NCBI GenBank assembly: GCA_026214975.1
Contig: JAOBSW010000622.1
Coordinates: 62,001 to 126,000 of the forward strand
Origin: Gentiana macrophylla
Lineage: Eukaryota; Streptophyta; Magnoliopsida; Gentianales; Gentianaceae
DNA length: 64,000 nt
Reading direction: 5' to 3'
Below, in pieces: positions 48,008 to 59,101 of the stretch; position 1 is the first letter of the stretch; each line of letters opens with the position of its first letter. A program made the translations under genes and the position numbers. Below the pieces are notes generated by a model, which was not told the origin of the DNA, did no database searches, and saw nothing but the letters and a program-made list of their open reading frames with translations.

Positions 48008-50217
48008 AAAACTTGCTGCACAACCTATGACAGACTTTGAAGAATGGGTTTTTGAGAAATTGGGAGTGGAGAGTCTGCTGGATCTGATTGATACCTCCTT
48101 GTTACAATCAAGGCTGATGGATCTATTTGATGATCAACGAGAAGAGGAGGGTATCAAGTTCGGGGAATCAAGAGGTGATGATGGTGATTCTTCATCATCT
48201 GATTCTGATGATAATTACCCCTCTGGTCCAGGAGAAGTCAGTGGAAGTGCCATGTTTATTGAACCAAGAGTAGAGAATTCTACTGGTGCTGGACAGTCCA
48301 CTGAGAGAGAGACCAAACTGGACAAATGAATGAGGATGAGGACAATCTCACCATAGATGATATTGAGGCACAAATCATTGAGGGAATAGATGGTTGTGCA
48401 AACAGAATGGTTGGTGAGATTGATGATTTATTTGTGGTTGAACCTACTGATCAACCTGAGGATCAGCAAGCTGAAGATTTGGATGATGAAAGAGTTACTG
48501 ATATCAGTGAATCTAGTGCCAGTTCAGAGGAATCAATTGAATATCAAGACTGGATTGACACTGAGGCTGTCTTAACCAATACTGCAAATTTACTAAGGGG
48601 AATTACTGATATGGGAGAATTTCAACAGGAAAACATAGACATTCTCCCTAATCAAGTTGTTCTGGCATTCATTGCACCAGATCCAACAGTTGAAGAGAAG
48701 GTACAGGTTCTTTGGGCTACAAACAAAGACTCTGCACAAAGGTTGGAACAGAGGTGCAGTCTGAGTCTCAAACAAAGACTGGACAAAGGTTGGAACAAAC
48801 TTTGGGTTTGGAGAAACCCTGTTGTTGAAGAGGCTGCTTGTAGTAGAGCCTCTTTGGAGTCAAGACCACTATAGGAAAGATGGTCGTGACACAATTTGTT
48901 AATGAGAATGAGCATTTCTTTGGACTATGACTTTAGTGATGAGGAGTTCCAAATGCCAGAAGAAGAAGATGTTGATATTGATTCCTCACAGGCATTTGTA
49001 CCTATTTTTGAAGAACCAGCTCTTGATCCTATCTTAGAAGAATATCAAGGACCTAACCCTGCTGGACTAGATAGGAGTTGGGCAATGGTGGTGAGCAATC
49101 GAGGCCACAATATAATGTTGAGGAGCCTCTTGATGGAGTTCTTTGGAGAAATGGCGGTGGAGTGCCAGTAGAAGTGTTGAATGAGTTGAGAACTGTCAGG
49201 AATGACATGCAATAGTTAAGAACTCCACTGGATAGACAGGAACAAAGATTTGAAGAACTGATGAAGCTGGTGAATGACAACAGACAATCTACTGAAACAG
49301 TTGCTTCAAATTTTACATCTACTCAAAATGTTGTTAATGATATGATGCTAGATGTGAGGGGAATCAAGGTAGGAAACACAGTGAAAGAAAAGTTTCTGAA
49401 AAATCAACTTGAAACCATCCACCAGAAACTTGACAAACTTGCTGAGGCACCTAAGCCTGCTTGAAATTTGCTGGAACATCTCAAACTCTTTGGATTGGAT
49501 CCTAAGCTTATTGAAAGGATCAATCTCTGGAGCAGACTTTGCAATCAAGGATTACCGCAGATTGATACAAGAACCGAGATTATGGAAGGACAATCGAGTA
49601 ATCTGATTATCACACAGGAGAGTGTTCATGGTCAACTGTCCCGGTTTGTTGATGATGTCACTAAGGGGGAAGAGGGCCAAACAGCAGTAGCAAAAGAGGC
49701 TGCAGGAATTTTTGCTAAGAAGAAATGAGAGAATGAAACTAATGCATTCAGGGAACCTGCACCTGGCAGAGTTCAACTTACTGATGATCTCCTCAAACAA
49801 TACAAGAATGAATACTATAACAGAAGGAAACCTTACCATGACAAGGGATTTCATGAAGGTTTAAACACATTATTGGGATTGAAGTTTTGGGAAGCAAGGG
49901 TTAGAGCCTTAAGGGCAAGTTACAGAGGTGGAAGAAGTGGAAGAGATGGAAGAAGTGGTAGAGGTGAAAGGAGTTTACCTATCATAAAAGCTAAGGACTC
50001 ACTGAATGAATTTAAAGCGCTTTACATGAGAATGGGATTCAGAGTCAATCAAATCAACCTCCTTCTACCAGAAGCTTGGAAGTGGTGGAAAGAAGTGAAT
50101 TCCTACATTGATTTCACTTTGATTGAGAATGAGTGGATGAGGGATATGATAGAAGAAATCAGAGCCTATCAAGAGCAAGTGGAGAAGGAAAGAAGAGAGA
50201 GAGAAAGAAGACAGTAG

Positions 50218-50379
50218 ATCATCATACTTAATCTTTTTATCTTTGTTGCATCTAGATTGTAATAACCTGAACAAATGTTTATAATGAAAGATGACTGAAA
50301 ATTTGTTCTGTTTTTGTTTTAATCTTTTTGCTTTGCTGTTAGGTGAGGGTAGTGGCATCATCACCAAAAAGGGGGAAAT
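50218..50379 (+). other. 3' untranslated region and polypurine tract of S
   Basis: Short non-coding stretch ending with AAAAAGGGGGAAAT (50366-50379), which abuts the LTR start and is the plus-strand primer. Confidence 0.85.
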
Positions 50380-52109
50380 TGTTGGACTTATTTCTATGTT
50401 TTGATGATGAGTGCCAGACCAGCTGTTATAGTGCAAATGCAAAAAGATGTCTAGATCAAATGTATAGGCTTATTAGAGTTTGATTTATGAATAGGTTTGA
50501 TCAAACAAGCCTTTGTAATGGTCAATTTGGTTCATATCGCCAGATGGTCTATATCGATGGGGTAGTTAGGTCGATGAGACTTTTTTGGAACTCTCTCAAG
50601 AGGCGAAGGTGAGGGGTCAAACTCAGTTAAAGAAGGCTAAGGGATCAAACTTAGTAATTAAAGTCAAGGATATGCAATCAGAATTTAGGCAAGTCTGTGA
50701 TGACCTAAACTGATTTCATATACCTTGTGTAGAAGGTCTAAGTTCCATAAGTTGGATGATAATTGGAACTTGGTTATAATTAAAAAGGTGTAATCTAACT
50801 TCACAAATAAAAGTTAGATAAATGTAATCAGCTGCATTGTATTTGACACACAGCAAATTGCTGTTCAGCAGTTTGATTGGTATTACAACAGACTTATGAA
50901 CCTGCTGATAATATACCTCGGTTAATTCAAGATTACATTGGAAGATTACATGGATAAGGACAGCCAACCACCTCTGATTTATCAAACAAATCAAGGGCTG
51001 AGATTAAAAGGACATTGGGATGATTCAGAACTTTATCCAATGGTTATAAGTCAAAGGGTGAGATCAGATCTTGTCAAAAGAAATTTCGGCGATTGTCGAT
51101 CCTATGAATAGTGACTGAAAGCAAGTCAAATGGGACAAAAACCAGGAACGGTTATATTTGATTTCAAATACAAGTCACATGCATTCCTACCTATAAATAG
51201 AGGACATTCAACTCAGAAAAAGATGATGATGATTGATGAACTTTAAGAGAAAAATAAAAGAGATAATTCTGAGCTTAAAAGCACCTGCTTGAACTCATCG
51301 AGCTTAACCTTCATCGATCCGGAGAAAATCTTCAAGTGTATTCTCGTATTCAAGCTACATCAAGTTTACACACTTGAAGGCGCAAGCTCGATTATATCAT
51401 CATAATCAAGGCTGCTTTGCCGTGAATGAATCATTTACTTGATTCATTCTTTACTTTATAAAGAACTCTTGAAGACATTGAAGCATCCATTTGGGTGTGA
51501 AAGATCGTTGTTTGTGGTGGAGAGTGGTGAAGAGGCAATCCTACCCTTCAAGGACAAAGTGGAAGACTTTGGAGCGACAATCATACATGTTCCAAGTGTT
51601 CGAGTTTGTGAAGCCATAGTTATTGGTGAAGGACAAGCAACATAGGAATATTTGTAACAGCTACATCAAAGATCTCTAGTGAATTACCTCCAACATCACA
51701 GGAGAAGAGTGGGTGGACAGATTACACCACCGGAACCACTATAAAATCTGCCTACTTACTTTCTCGCACTTACATTCTGCATTTAGTTTACCATACACAT
51801 CAACCTACTGAATCTAGCAACTGAAATCACACACTCACACTACTGAGTATCCAATACTTAGTATCATATTGAACAACAAGTAATAAGGCTTAATTTTTTA
51901 TATAAATCCGCTGCACAAATTAAGTAAACTCAACCATCAAGATGAGACTATCATTTATCGAGCTCTCGAGGCATCAGCAGACTCATTGAGGTATCGCCAG
52001 ACTCATCAAGTTCTTTGAGTTTGTTAACTCCAAAAAGTTTTAAGTGTTAAGTTTATTCACCCCCCCTCCCCCCTCTAAACTTAACCAAAGCCTTTTCAAG
52101 GGACAAACA
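50380..52109 (+). repeat. 3' LTR of element S
   Basis: 1730 bp, TGTTGGAC...GGACAAACA. TATA box at 51192-51199. Followed by the GTTCC duplication at 52110-52114. Confidence 0.95.
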
Positions 52110-52682
52110 GTTCCTTAGGGATTGTTTATATAGAGGGGCTTGTGCCCTAGAGTTAGTGTGTGGCGTGTCTGTGATGGACACTGATTGGCGTGTTCCCTAA
52201 GGAAATGGATTATGATTAGTTAATCTCCTTGATTTTAGGAGTTAATTATAGTATTCAAATATTTGTATTAAGTGATAAAGATTGGAGCCTTTACGACTCA
52301 TGATTCCATAGTTACCCGTGTATTATACACGTGGGAAATATGATTAAGGATTGACTCTGTTCGACTTAGACGACCATGGCTAGACTGGTTGAAACCTTAT
52401 GTGCTAGAGCCGACCTGATGAGGAGAGTAACCGAGCTGCAATCGGCTCGGACACATGTAAGTAGAATGGTAGGTCTGAGAGGGACCTAACCCGACCGACA
52501 GGATCGGTCATGGGTAGAATAGAGTACAAGTGTTGGATGACCTTCAGAGGTCGGGACTGAACCACGACTATTGGAAGCTGGTCCTGAGCAGTGGTCGATC
52601 TGGAAGATGATGGGGCGAGTAGCCGGGCTATTCTAGTCCGGCCACTGGAACGCCAAGCACCGTTTTCTCTGCATACTTAACA
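52110..52682 (-). repeat. 5' LTR of element D, 5' part
   Basis: Resumes directly after the S insertion. The minus-strand TATA box (CTATATAAACA) lies at about 52126-52137. The outer end is probably at 52682 (minus strand TGTTAAGTATGCAGAG), judged only from a TG start. 52690 is an alternative. Confidence 0.55.
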
Positions 52683-52689
52683 TTGAGCC

Positions 52690-52775
52690 ACTAAAGAGGT
52701 GTCACCTAGGTAGGTTCAATTCCCGGCATCGTCACAATCCAAAAAATAAAAACTAAAAAAAAATTAGTGTGGTCC
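52690..52775 (+). repeat. Possible SINE 3' part with pol III B-box
   Basis: AGGTTCAATTCCCGGC (52712-52727) matches the tRNA/SINE B-box consensus GGTTCRANNCC. It is followed by an A-rich tail (52739-52770). No A-box is visible to the left, where the end of element D lies. This may be a SINE cut by D, or chance. Confidence 0.3.
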
Positions 52776-52999
52776 ACGATCAATTGTTATTTATTTGACA
52801 TCATTCATTTCTATTAATATCTCATGGCAGGTGATTGGCTGGGTGTGAATGTCATTAAAAATCAAATTCAGGTACATGTCTTCCTATGTTTAACAAAATA
52901 GCTTTCCAGGCAACTACATGCGTATAATTCCAACAGTCCGAACTCCTAATGGTGCCATGGAAACTGAAGATTGAGAGATGAAAGTGAAATTTAGCAAAT
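52776..52999 (-). other. Low-repeat region beside the candidate gene
   Basis: No transposon signature. A minus-strand frame (52855-53043) is open, but only its beginning fits the exon model below. Otherwise I see nothing. Confidence 0.3.
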
Positions 53000-53002
53000 G
53001 AG

Positions 53003-53526
53003 TGACCTACGAAAACCACAAAGTTACTTAAGCGGATTGACATTTCAATTTCAAGCTCCTTTGAAGGCGAATGCCTCTTATTGAAGCAGCTGAATTATGA
53101 CAAGAATCAGACAAAACAAATTCAGACAAGAAAGTCAACTGCCAAGTTTAAAACTCAACATTATCCTATCAAGTTCGAGTTGAAACTCCCCAGATTTGCC
53201 CATTTATCCGATCAAATTAAATCAAATAATTCAAGAAATTCAAACCTAAATTCAAAAGAAAGATAAAGTACTACCTTTGATCAAGGAGAGAGAAGGTTGG
53301 AATTTGATCACAGCCAAATTCATTGAATCCGGTGCAAGCCTTAACATTGGTGAACCCTCGCCCGTTCCTCCTACGCGTTCTTAAATAGTTAGCATGTGAA
53401 GCAACCCAAAATAATTTCCACATCCATTGCTGCATTTTTTCTCCTTCTGCGTCGATCAAGCAACCCCAAATACCATGTTCATCAAATGATTCTGACCTCA
53501 CTTTTGTCTTCCATATTTTGCATTCG
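53003..53526 (-). pseudogene. Candidate host gene fragment (two exons), interrupted by G
   Basis: Minus-strand exon-like segment 53526-53275 (open, SFDEHGIWGCLIDAEGEKM and similar). It ends in AAAG followed by GTAGTA, a plausible donor. A second segment begins at 53089 after ATTCAG and keeps the phase (AG plus C gives Ser), running to about 53003 before a possible donor GTAG/GTCACT. The first exon continues beyond the chromovirus at 61750-61763, where a strong pyrimidine tract and GCAACAG form an acceptor on the minus strand. I do not recognise the protein. G splits the exon, so this copy cannot be spliced normally. Confidence 0.4.
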
Positions 53527-53531
53527 TATAT
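53527..53531. repeat. Left target-site duplication of G (TATAT)
   Basis: TATAT before TGTAACGCC, repeated at 61745-61749. Confidence 0.85.
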
Positions 53532-55647
53532 TGTAACGCCCCGTTCCCGGACACCCAGTCCTTATCCGGAAAAGGAACGTTCGGCACGTATAAAATAAAA
53601 ATGAATTCACTTTATACGTAAGCCTATACTACGTCGTATCAAAAATAAGCAAACGGAAGCAAAAGACTCGGGTATAAAATTCCAAACAATCAAGAATAGA
53701 AATGAAATCTAAAGATGGAAATGTAACTTATTACATTCAAGGGAAAGTACGAAATCCAAACGAAATGTACGATAATCTCAAAAGAAACGTAACGATACTA
53801 CAAGTCTCGAAAGACCAAAAGTCTAAACAGTCTAATAAATGAATAGCTAAATAAATGATGTAAAGTCTTCAATGAGGCGTCTTCAAACGTCATCATCGAA
53901 CTCTTCCTCGTAAACAATATCAACCTATTCGTCTTCTCACCCCCAAACACATAGAAAACATGCATTTGAGGTAAGTACAACGTACTTAATAAGAAAGAGA
54001 AGCTATGACAACAATTATAATTTATAAAGTGAAGTTAATTAAAAGTTTAGTTGATTATGTGTGACCGACTCGATCTAGGGTTCACTCCATGTCCATCAAG
54101 ATGATTGACTAAACGTCTCTACTTAACTTATCTATGTTACAACCGCACTCAATGGCACTACGCGTATCCACTTTTGGGACACTCTTGGCAACATATTAGT
54201 GGATCACACCAATATCCACGGAGGCTAGAATAGGTAGAATCCGATAGTACGCACATCTCAGCGGAGTCCCTCCGTACTTAGGGTTTTTTTGACCTACGGA
54301 GTTCTTCCACCTTCAGAGGTAGGCATACATCGCGATATAGACTGGTGCCTATCCAAGAGAGACATGTTGTTTAATCTTTTACTAGTCAAGTACGTATTTT
54401 ATTAGGGTGATTAACAAGCCACCTAAGTGTTTTCAATTAATCTCCCTCACATTAACTACTCTCTTCCTAGACCACTAGACATGAACAAGGCCTAGCAATT
54501 ACACAGACAGTGATGAATGCTAACTCATCAAAGCACAAGCCTATCATGCCCTTCCGACGGATCCGAACTTCAACTCCCTTTAAGAGTACATTCGGTGTTT
54601 TAACTGAATGAATCAGAAGTTCAATTCAGGCTTGTTTAATTTATACCATGTTACCATATCATAAATAAGGGTTTAAAACAATAATAATACAATTATAAAA
54701 CCCAAAACCAAACTAGAATGATAAAACCGTAAAAACAAAGTAGAACAGGCCAGACGCCCGTTTGACCTCCTATGGACGCCCGTCCGTAACCAGATGCCCA
54801 TCCACTAAACCCCAGACGCCCGTCCGTCTAAAACAGCTACATCCTAAATCAAAAATCTAACCTCAGACGCCCGTCGCTTCATCATAAACGCCCGTGCAGG
54901 CTCATTAGGGTCTCGGACGCCCGTGCGCCTAAGTCGACGCCCGTCCGCTGGGTTTTTCCCAAAACACTAAGATCGACAAAACTCAATTTTCTGCACCGTT
55001 TCTAACTTATTTAGCATCGAATTAATCCCAGAAAAACATAGAAACTATATCTAATCCACCACAGCATCTATGATCCTTTGATCAACATAAAAGCACAACT
55101 TTTACGAGCATCTACACGTCTCAAAATCATAATCTAACTTTACGAATTATAACCGAAATCATAGGAAGAGTTTCTTACCTAATTGCTGCTCCAAAATAGA
55201 TCCACACAGCCTCAGAATCCTGCATCAACTTCCAACAAACTGATATCCAAACGTTGCTCTTCTCACAACGATCCCAAATCTTCCGTCTGATCTGAAAACG
55301 GTTAAGCTTTGCCTCAGAAATCGCGAAAACTATCCAAGCCCTATTTTTTCTCCTCACAGCCGCAGAGAAGGAAAAGCGTGTAAACTGAATTTTCTGAATT
55401 CGTGTTTAGGTTATGGGATTATTGTGTGTTAATTTTCCTTAAATACAAATTCCCAATAAATCTCTTTTTTCTTAATTGTCCCTTTAATTACCAAAATCAG
55501 AATAATCCCTTAATTAAATACACATAACTCGAAAATTACATATATTTAATTAATACAACACTTAACTCCAATAAAAGAAAAGAAATAATAATATTTCGTT
55601 TTCGCAAAATGACACGTCTGCCCTTTCCCGAAAATCGGAATATTACA
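53532..55647 (-). repeat. 3' LTR of G (full length)
   Basis: 2116 bp, plus-strand TGTAACGCC...AATATTACA. Carries eight GACGCCCGTCCG-like repeats at 54751-54948. Confidence 0.9.
54751..54948. repeat. GACGCCCGTCC short-repeat array in the G LTR
   Basis: Copies at about 54752, 54774, 54792, 54814, 54865, 54888, 54916 and 54935, some degenerate. The right LTR keeps the last five (60917-61052). GC-rich in an otherwise AT-rich LTR. Confidence 0.8.
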
Positions 55648-55662
55648 TTCCTCCCCCCTTAA
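55648..55662 (-). other. Polypurine tract of G
   Basis: Minus strand AAGGGGGGAGGAA directly before the LTR start TGTAATATT. Confidence 0.85.
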
Positions 55663-55682
55663 AAGGAGTTTCGTCCTCGAAA

Positions 55683-55997
55683 CTAGAACATACCTGGTAA
55701 ATCCACGAACTCTTGGAATTCACTGATCATATCATCTTCAACTTCCCAAGTTGCCTCCTCGGGTGAATGATTACTCCACTGAACTAAGACCAAAGGAATC
55801 ATCCGTCTCTTTATCATCTTCTCGTTCCGGTCCAAAATATTGATCGGTCTCTCATCATAAGCAAGATTATCTTGTAGGATTTCCGGATCAATAGTAGTTT
55901 CAACATCATTCTTCGTCAGACACTTATTCAACACTGAAACGTGAAACACACTATGGACCCTTGACATCGATTCCGGTAACTTAAGCTTGTAAGCCAA
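55683..55997 (-). pseudogene. Integrase C-terminus and chromodomain of G
   Basis: Frame of 104 codons containing SRVHSVFHVS (end of the integrase C-terminal region) and then a chromodomain: RPINILDRNEKM, PLVLVQWSNHSPEEATWE, ending near 55690. The chromodomain binds methylated histone tails and targets integration in chromoviruses. It is in a different frame from the integrase ORF that ends at 56020, so a small indel near 56000-56020 separates them. Confidence 0.85.
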
Positions 55998-56019
55998 CGG
56001 TCAAATCCTTTCCAGAATT

Positions 56020-57546
56020 TCAAAAGGTCCAACATACCTTGGACTTAGCTTTCCATTTTGTCCAAAGCGCTCCCTTCATCGGTGAAGCTCGTAGATACAC
56101 TCTATCACCGACTTCGAACTCAAGCGGTCTTCTTCTAACGTCCGCCCAACTTTTTTGCCTGTCTTGAGCTGCCTTCAGATTCTTCTTAACCAAATGAACT
56201 CTTTCCTTAGCTTGTGCAACCATTTCCGGCCCTGTAATCTGTCTTTCCCCGACTTCATCCCAAAACAACGGCATTCCACATCTCCTTCCATACAACGCTT
56301 CAAACGGCGGCATGCCTATACTTGCATGATAACTATTATTGTAGGCAAACTCTGCTACCGGTAGGTAGTCATCCCATGATCCACCTACTTCCAAAACACA
56401 AGCTCTTAGCATGTCCTCGAGTGTCTGGATTGGCCTCTCAGATTGTCCATCTGTCTGAGGATGAAAGGCCGTACTCAAATCCAACTTGGTTCCAAAAGCT
56501 TCTTGTAAACTCTTCCAAAACCGACTAACGAATCGACTATCTCGATCCGAGACTATGGAGATAGGAACTCCGTGTAACTTCACTATATTATCCATGTATA
56601 GTGTTGTCATCTTCTTCAAAGGCATATCAACCTTATACGGTAAGAAATGGGAAGATTTGGTCAATTTATCCACAATTACCCAAATCGCATCATGACCGCC
56701 TCTCGTCTTAGGTAACCCGGTGATGAAGTCCATCGTGATCTTATCCCATTTCCATTCAGGGATATCCAAGGGCTTAAGCATTCCCCCTGGTCTTCTATGC
56801 TCCGCCTTCACCTTCTGACAAATGTCACACTCTGCTACGAACTTGGCCATCTCTACCTTCATCGAAGGCCACCAAAACATCTCCTTCAAGTCTCGATACA
56901 TCTTGGTAGCTCCTGGGTGAACTGCAAAAGCAATCCTATGTGCCTCTTCCATAACCCTTTGTCTTAGGTTGCCAAAATTAGGCACACATAAACGATCCTG
57001 GTACCAATGGTTTCCATTCTTATCCAAGACATAACCCACTGTAGGTTTCTCCCTAGCAACTCGCTTCAAATAAACCAAAGCTGGGTCTTCATCTTGCTTT
57101 TCCCGAATGTCCTCCATCAACTCTGACCTTGCTAACAATGGCGTCATAAACTGTCGTTCCTCAATCTGATCAAACCTGCTGATTTCCAGTCCATCTAACC
57201 TTTTTGCCACATCTTCGATGCTTGAAACTGCAAACAACGGTTTCCTGCTTAAGGCATCTGCCACTACACTGGCTTTGCCTGGATGGTACTGAATATCCAA
57301 ATCATAGTCCTTCACGAACTCTAGCCATCTTCTCTGTCTCGTGTTCAGATTCTCTTGAGTGAAGAAATACTTTAAACTCTTGTGGTCGGTGAAGATCCTT
57401 GCCTTAACTCCATACAAGTAGTGCCTCCAAGTCTTTAATGCAAACACTACTGCTGCCAATTCTAAGTCGTGTGTCGGGTAGTTCTTCTCATGCACCTTCA
57501 ACTGCCTAGATGCATAAGCAATCACTTTTCCTTCTTGCATAAACAA
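56020..57546 (-). pseudogene. pol: RNase H and integrase part of G pol (508 aa open frame)
   Basis: RNase H comes first ([44 protein letters not shown]; residues about 10-110). The integrase follows: [12 protein letters not shown]...CDICQ zinc finger (residues about 210-250) and the catalytic core with Asp in TMDFITGLP, Asp in VSDRDSRF and Glu in [12 protein letters not shown], all three present. [10 protein letters not shown] marks the C-terminal region. The frame opens after a damaged stretch (57547-57674) and closes prematurely before the chromodomain. Enzymes act on element cDNA in the particle and nucleus. Confidence 0.9.
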
Positions 57547-57674
57547 ACAACCTAGACCCTGTACCGAAGCTCTGTGTAGACATCGTAGTTATCAAAAATC
57601 TCCGGAACTGCCAACACTGGGGCTGTAGTCAACTTCTTTTTCAACGTCTGAAAGGCCATTTCAGACTCTCTAGT
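57547..57674 (-). pseudogene. Damaged RT/RNase H junction of G
   Basis: Coding remains (AFQTLKKKLTTAPVL on the minus strand) link the two large frames. An in-frame TAG near 57678, where a Trp codon is usual, and at least one indel near 57560-57590 break it. Confidence 0.75.
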
Positions 57675-59036
57675 CTATTCAAACTTCACATTCTTCTGTG
57701 TAAGCTTAGTGAGTGGAGTAGCTATCTTCAAAAAGTCTTGTACGAACTTCCTATAGTAGCCAGCCAAACCAAGAAAGCTCCTTACTTCTGAAACTGTGGT
57801 AGGTTTTGGCCAATTCTCAACTGCTTCTATCTTGGCGGGATCAACTTGTATGCCATCTCCAGAAATGACATGTCCCAAGAAGCTGACTTGCTTTAACCAA
57901 AAGTCACACTTCGAGAACTTAGCGAACAACTGGTTCTTCTTCAAAGTATCTAACACTATCCTTAAGTGTTCTTCATGTTGTTTCTCATCCTTAGAGTACA
58001 CTAGGATGTCGTCTATGAACACTATCACAAACTTATCCAAGTACGGCATGAAGACCCACTGCATCAAATCCATAAATGCAGATGGAGCATTAGTGAGTCC
58101 AAAAGGCATAACTAAGAACTCATAATGTCCATACCTCGTACTAAAAGCCGTCTTCGGTATATCTGCCACCTTGATCATCAACTGATGATATCCAGACCTA
58201 AGATCAATCTTAGAGAACACTTTCTTGCCTTGCAACTGATTAAACAAATCATCTATCCTCGGAAAAGGATACTTATTCTTGATGGTAAGATTATTCAACG
58301 CTTTGTAGTCGATACACATCCTCATGCTACCATCTTTCTTCTTCACGAATAAAACAGGGGCTCCCCAAGGTGAAGTACTGGGCTGAATTATATTCCTCTC
58401 AAGCATATCCTTAAGTTGAGCCTTCAACTCCTTTAATTCAGCCGGTGCCATTCTATAGGGTGCCTTAGCAACTGGTGCCGCTCTGGGTACCAACTTGATC
58501 TCGAACTCGATTTCCCTATCCGGCATGTTTCCCGGTAACTCTTCCGGAAACACTTCAGGGTACTCTCTCACTACCGGAGTTTCTTCTAGTTTAGGATTCA
58601 CTTGTTCCGCATCCTCTGCATACAACAAGTAGCCTTCACAACCCTTCTGACAAGCTCTGATTGCCTTGACCACTGAAATTATCGGATGTCGCTTCTTACT
58701 CGGCATGTACACATTCCCTTGATAAGTCTTGTCTGATTTCCCGGGTACTTTGAAGGTCACTTTTTTCTCTCTACAATCTAAGTGAACAAAATTCTCGGAT
58801 AGCCAATCTACCCCAAGAATCACGTCAAAATCTGAGAAGTCTAAAACTGTGAAGTCGCTTTTGCAGCAATACGATCCAACTCGAACTTCCACTTGAGGTA
58901 TCATCCTAGTTAGCTTTGTTACCTTCCCTAATGGTGTAGTTATCTCCAAAGTGTTTCTTAAAGGTTCTGAGGGTAAACTCAACTTCTTAGCTACCTTGGT
59001 CGACACAAAGTCGTTAGGCGCTCTGTGATCGAGCAA
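57675..59036 (-). pseudogene. pol: Protease and reverse transcriptase part of G pol (453 aa open frame)
   Basis: Protease at the start: the expected D-S/T-G-A active site reads [11 protein letters not shown], so the catalytic Gly is lost, although [10 protein letters not shown] further on is normal. RT follows: [53 protein letters not shown] and the catalytic [10 protein letters not shown] at about residue 340. The frame ends at [12 protein letters not shown] before a stop. Apart from the protease site the domain looks close to intact. Confidence 0.9.
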
Positions 59037-59101
59037 AGCTCGACCACTAGATTATCTAACATTATCGTACCTAGGATGCATATTCATTCATTTAAGTAAA
59101 A

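Larger units (their letters stand above)
40477..48008 (-). mobile_element. Element E: non-autonomous Gypsy-like element with a tRNA-Asp primer site
   Basis: LTRs 40477-42245 and 46235-48007 with TGATGACG...CGTCATCA ends, minus orientation. Primer site TGGCGCCGTTGCCGGGGA at 46211-46228 (minus) and polypurine tract at 42246-42276. The TSD is AAAAC or AAACT depending on how the shared bases are assigned (40471-40476 and 48008-48013). The interior of about 4 kb has no gag or pol motif. The architecture parallels C, but LTR sequences are unrelated beyond the ends and general motifs. It sits in the env-like ORF of S, so it is younger than S. Confidence 0.9.
38650..50217 (+). pseudogene. env-like post-pol ORF of S, split by element E
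   Basis: The position matches the env-like ORF of SIRE elements. Coding pieces: 38650-39036, 39109-40011, 40298-40476, [element E], 48009-48329, 48326-48874, 48896-49171, 49261-49464, 49468-49728 and 49873-50217. The combined length is about 1,345 codons. Early part: globular, with LLREVFGFEE-type segments. Middle: very acidic and Lys-rich runs (39360-40000) with nuclear-signal-like clusters. Late part: coiled coil (49261-49464), a Gly/Arg-rich GRSGRDGRSGRGERS patch (49930-49980) and a charged C-terminus. I see no signal peptide or transmembrane helix, so an envelope role is doubtful. Stops and frameshifts interrupt it. The reading frame continues in phase across E (…YKKQKL at 40476, AAQPMTDF from 48016). 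Confidence 0.8.
30757..52109 (+). mobile_element. SIRE/Maximus-type Copia element S with env-like ORF, interrupted by E
   Basis: LTRs at 30757-32455 and 50380-52109, initiator tRNA-Met primer site, gag, Copia-order pol (protease, integrase, RT, RNase H), a long post-pol ORF, polypurine tract and an exact GTTCC TSD. The LTR start TGTTGGACTTATTTCTATG and the domain order fit the SIRE lineage. Without the 7.5-kb nested element E it would be about 13.8 kb. The coding regions carry many stops and frameshifts, so it is a dead copy as assembled. Confidence 0.95.
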
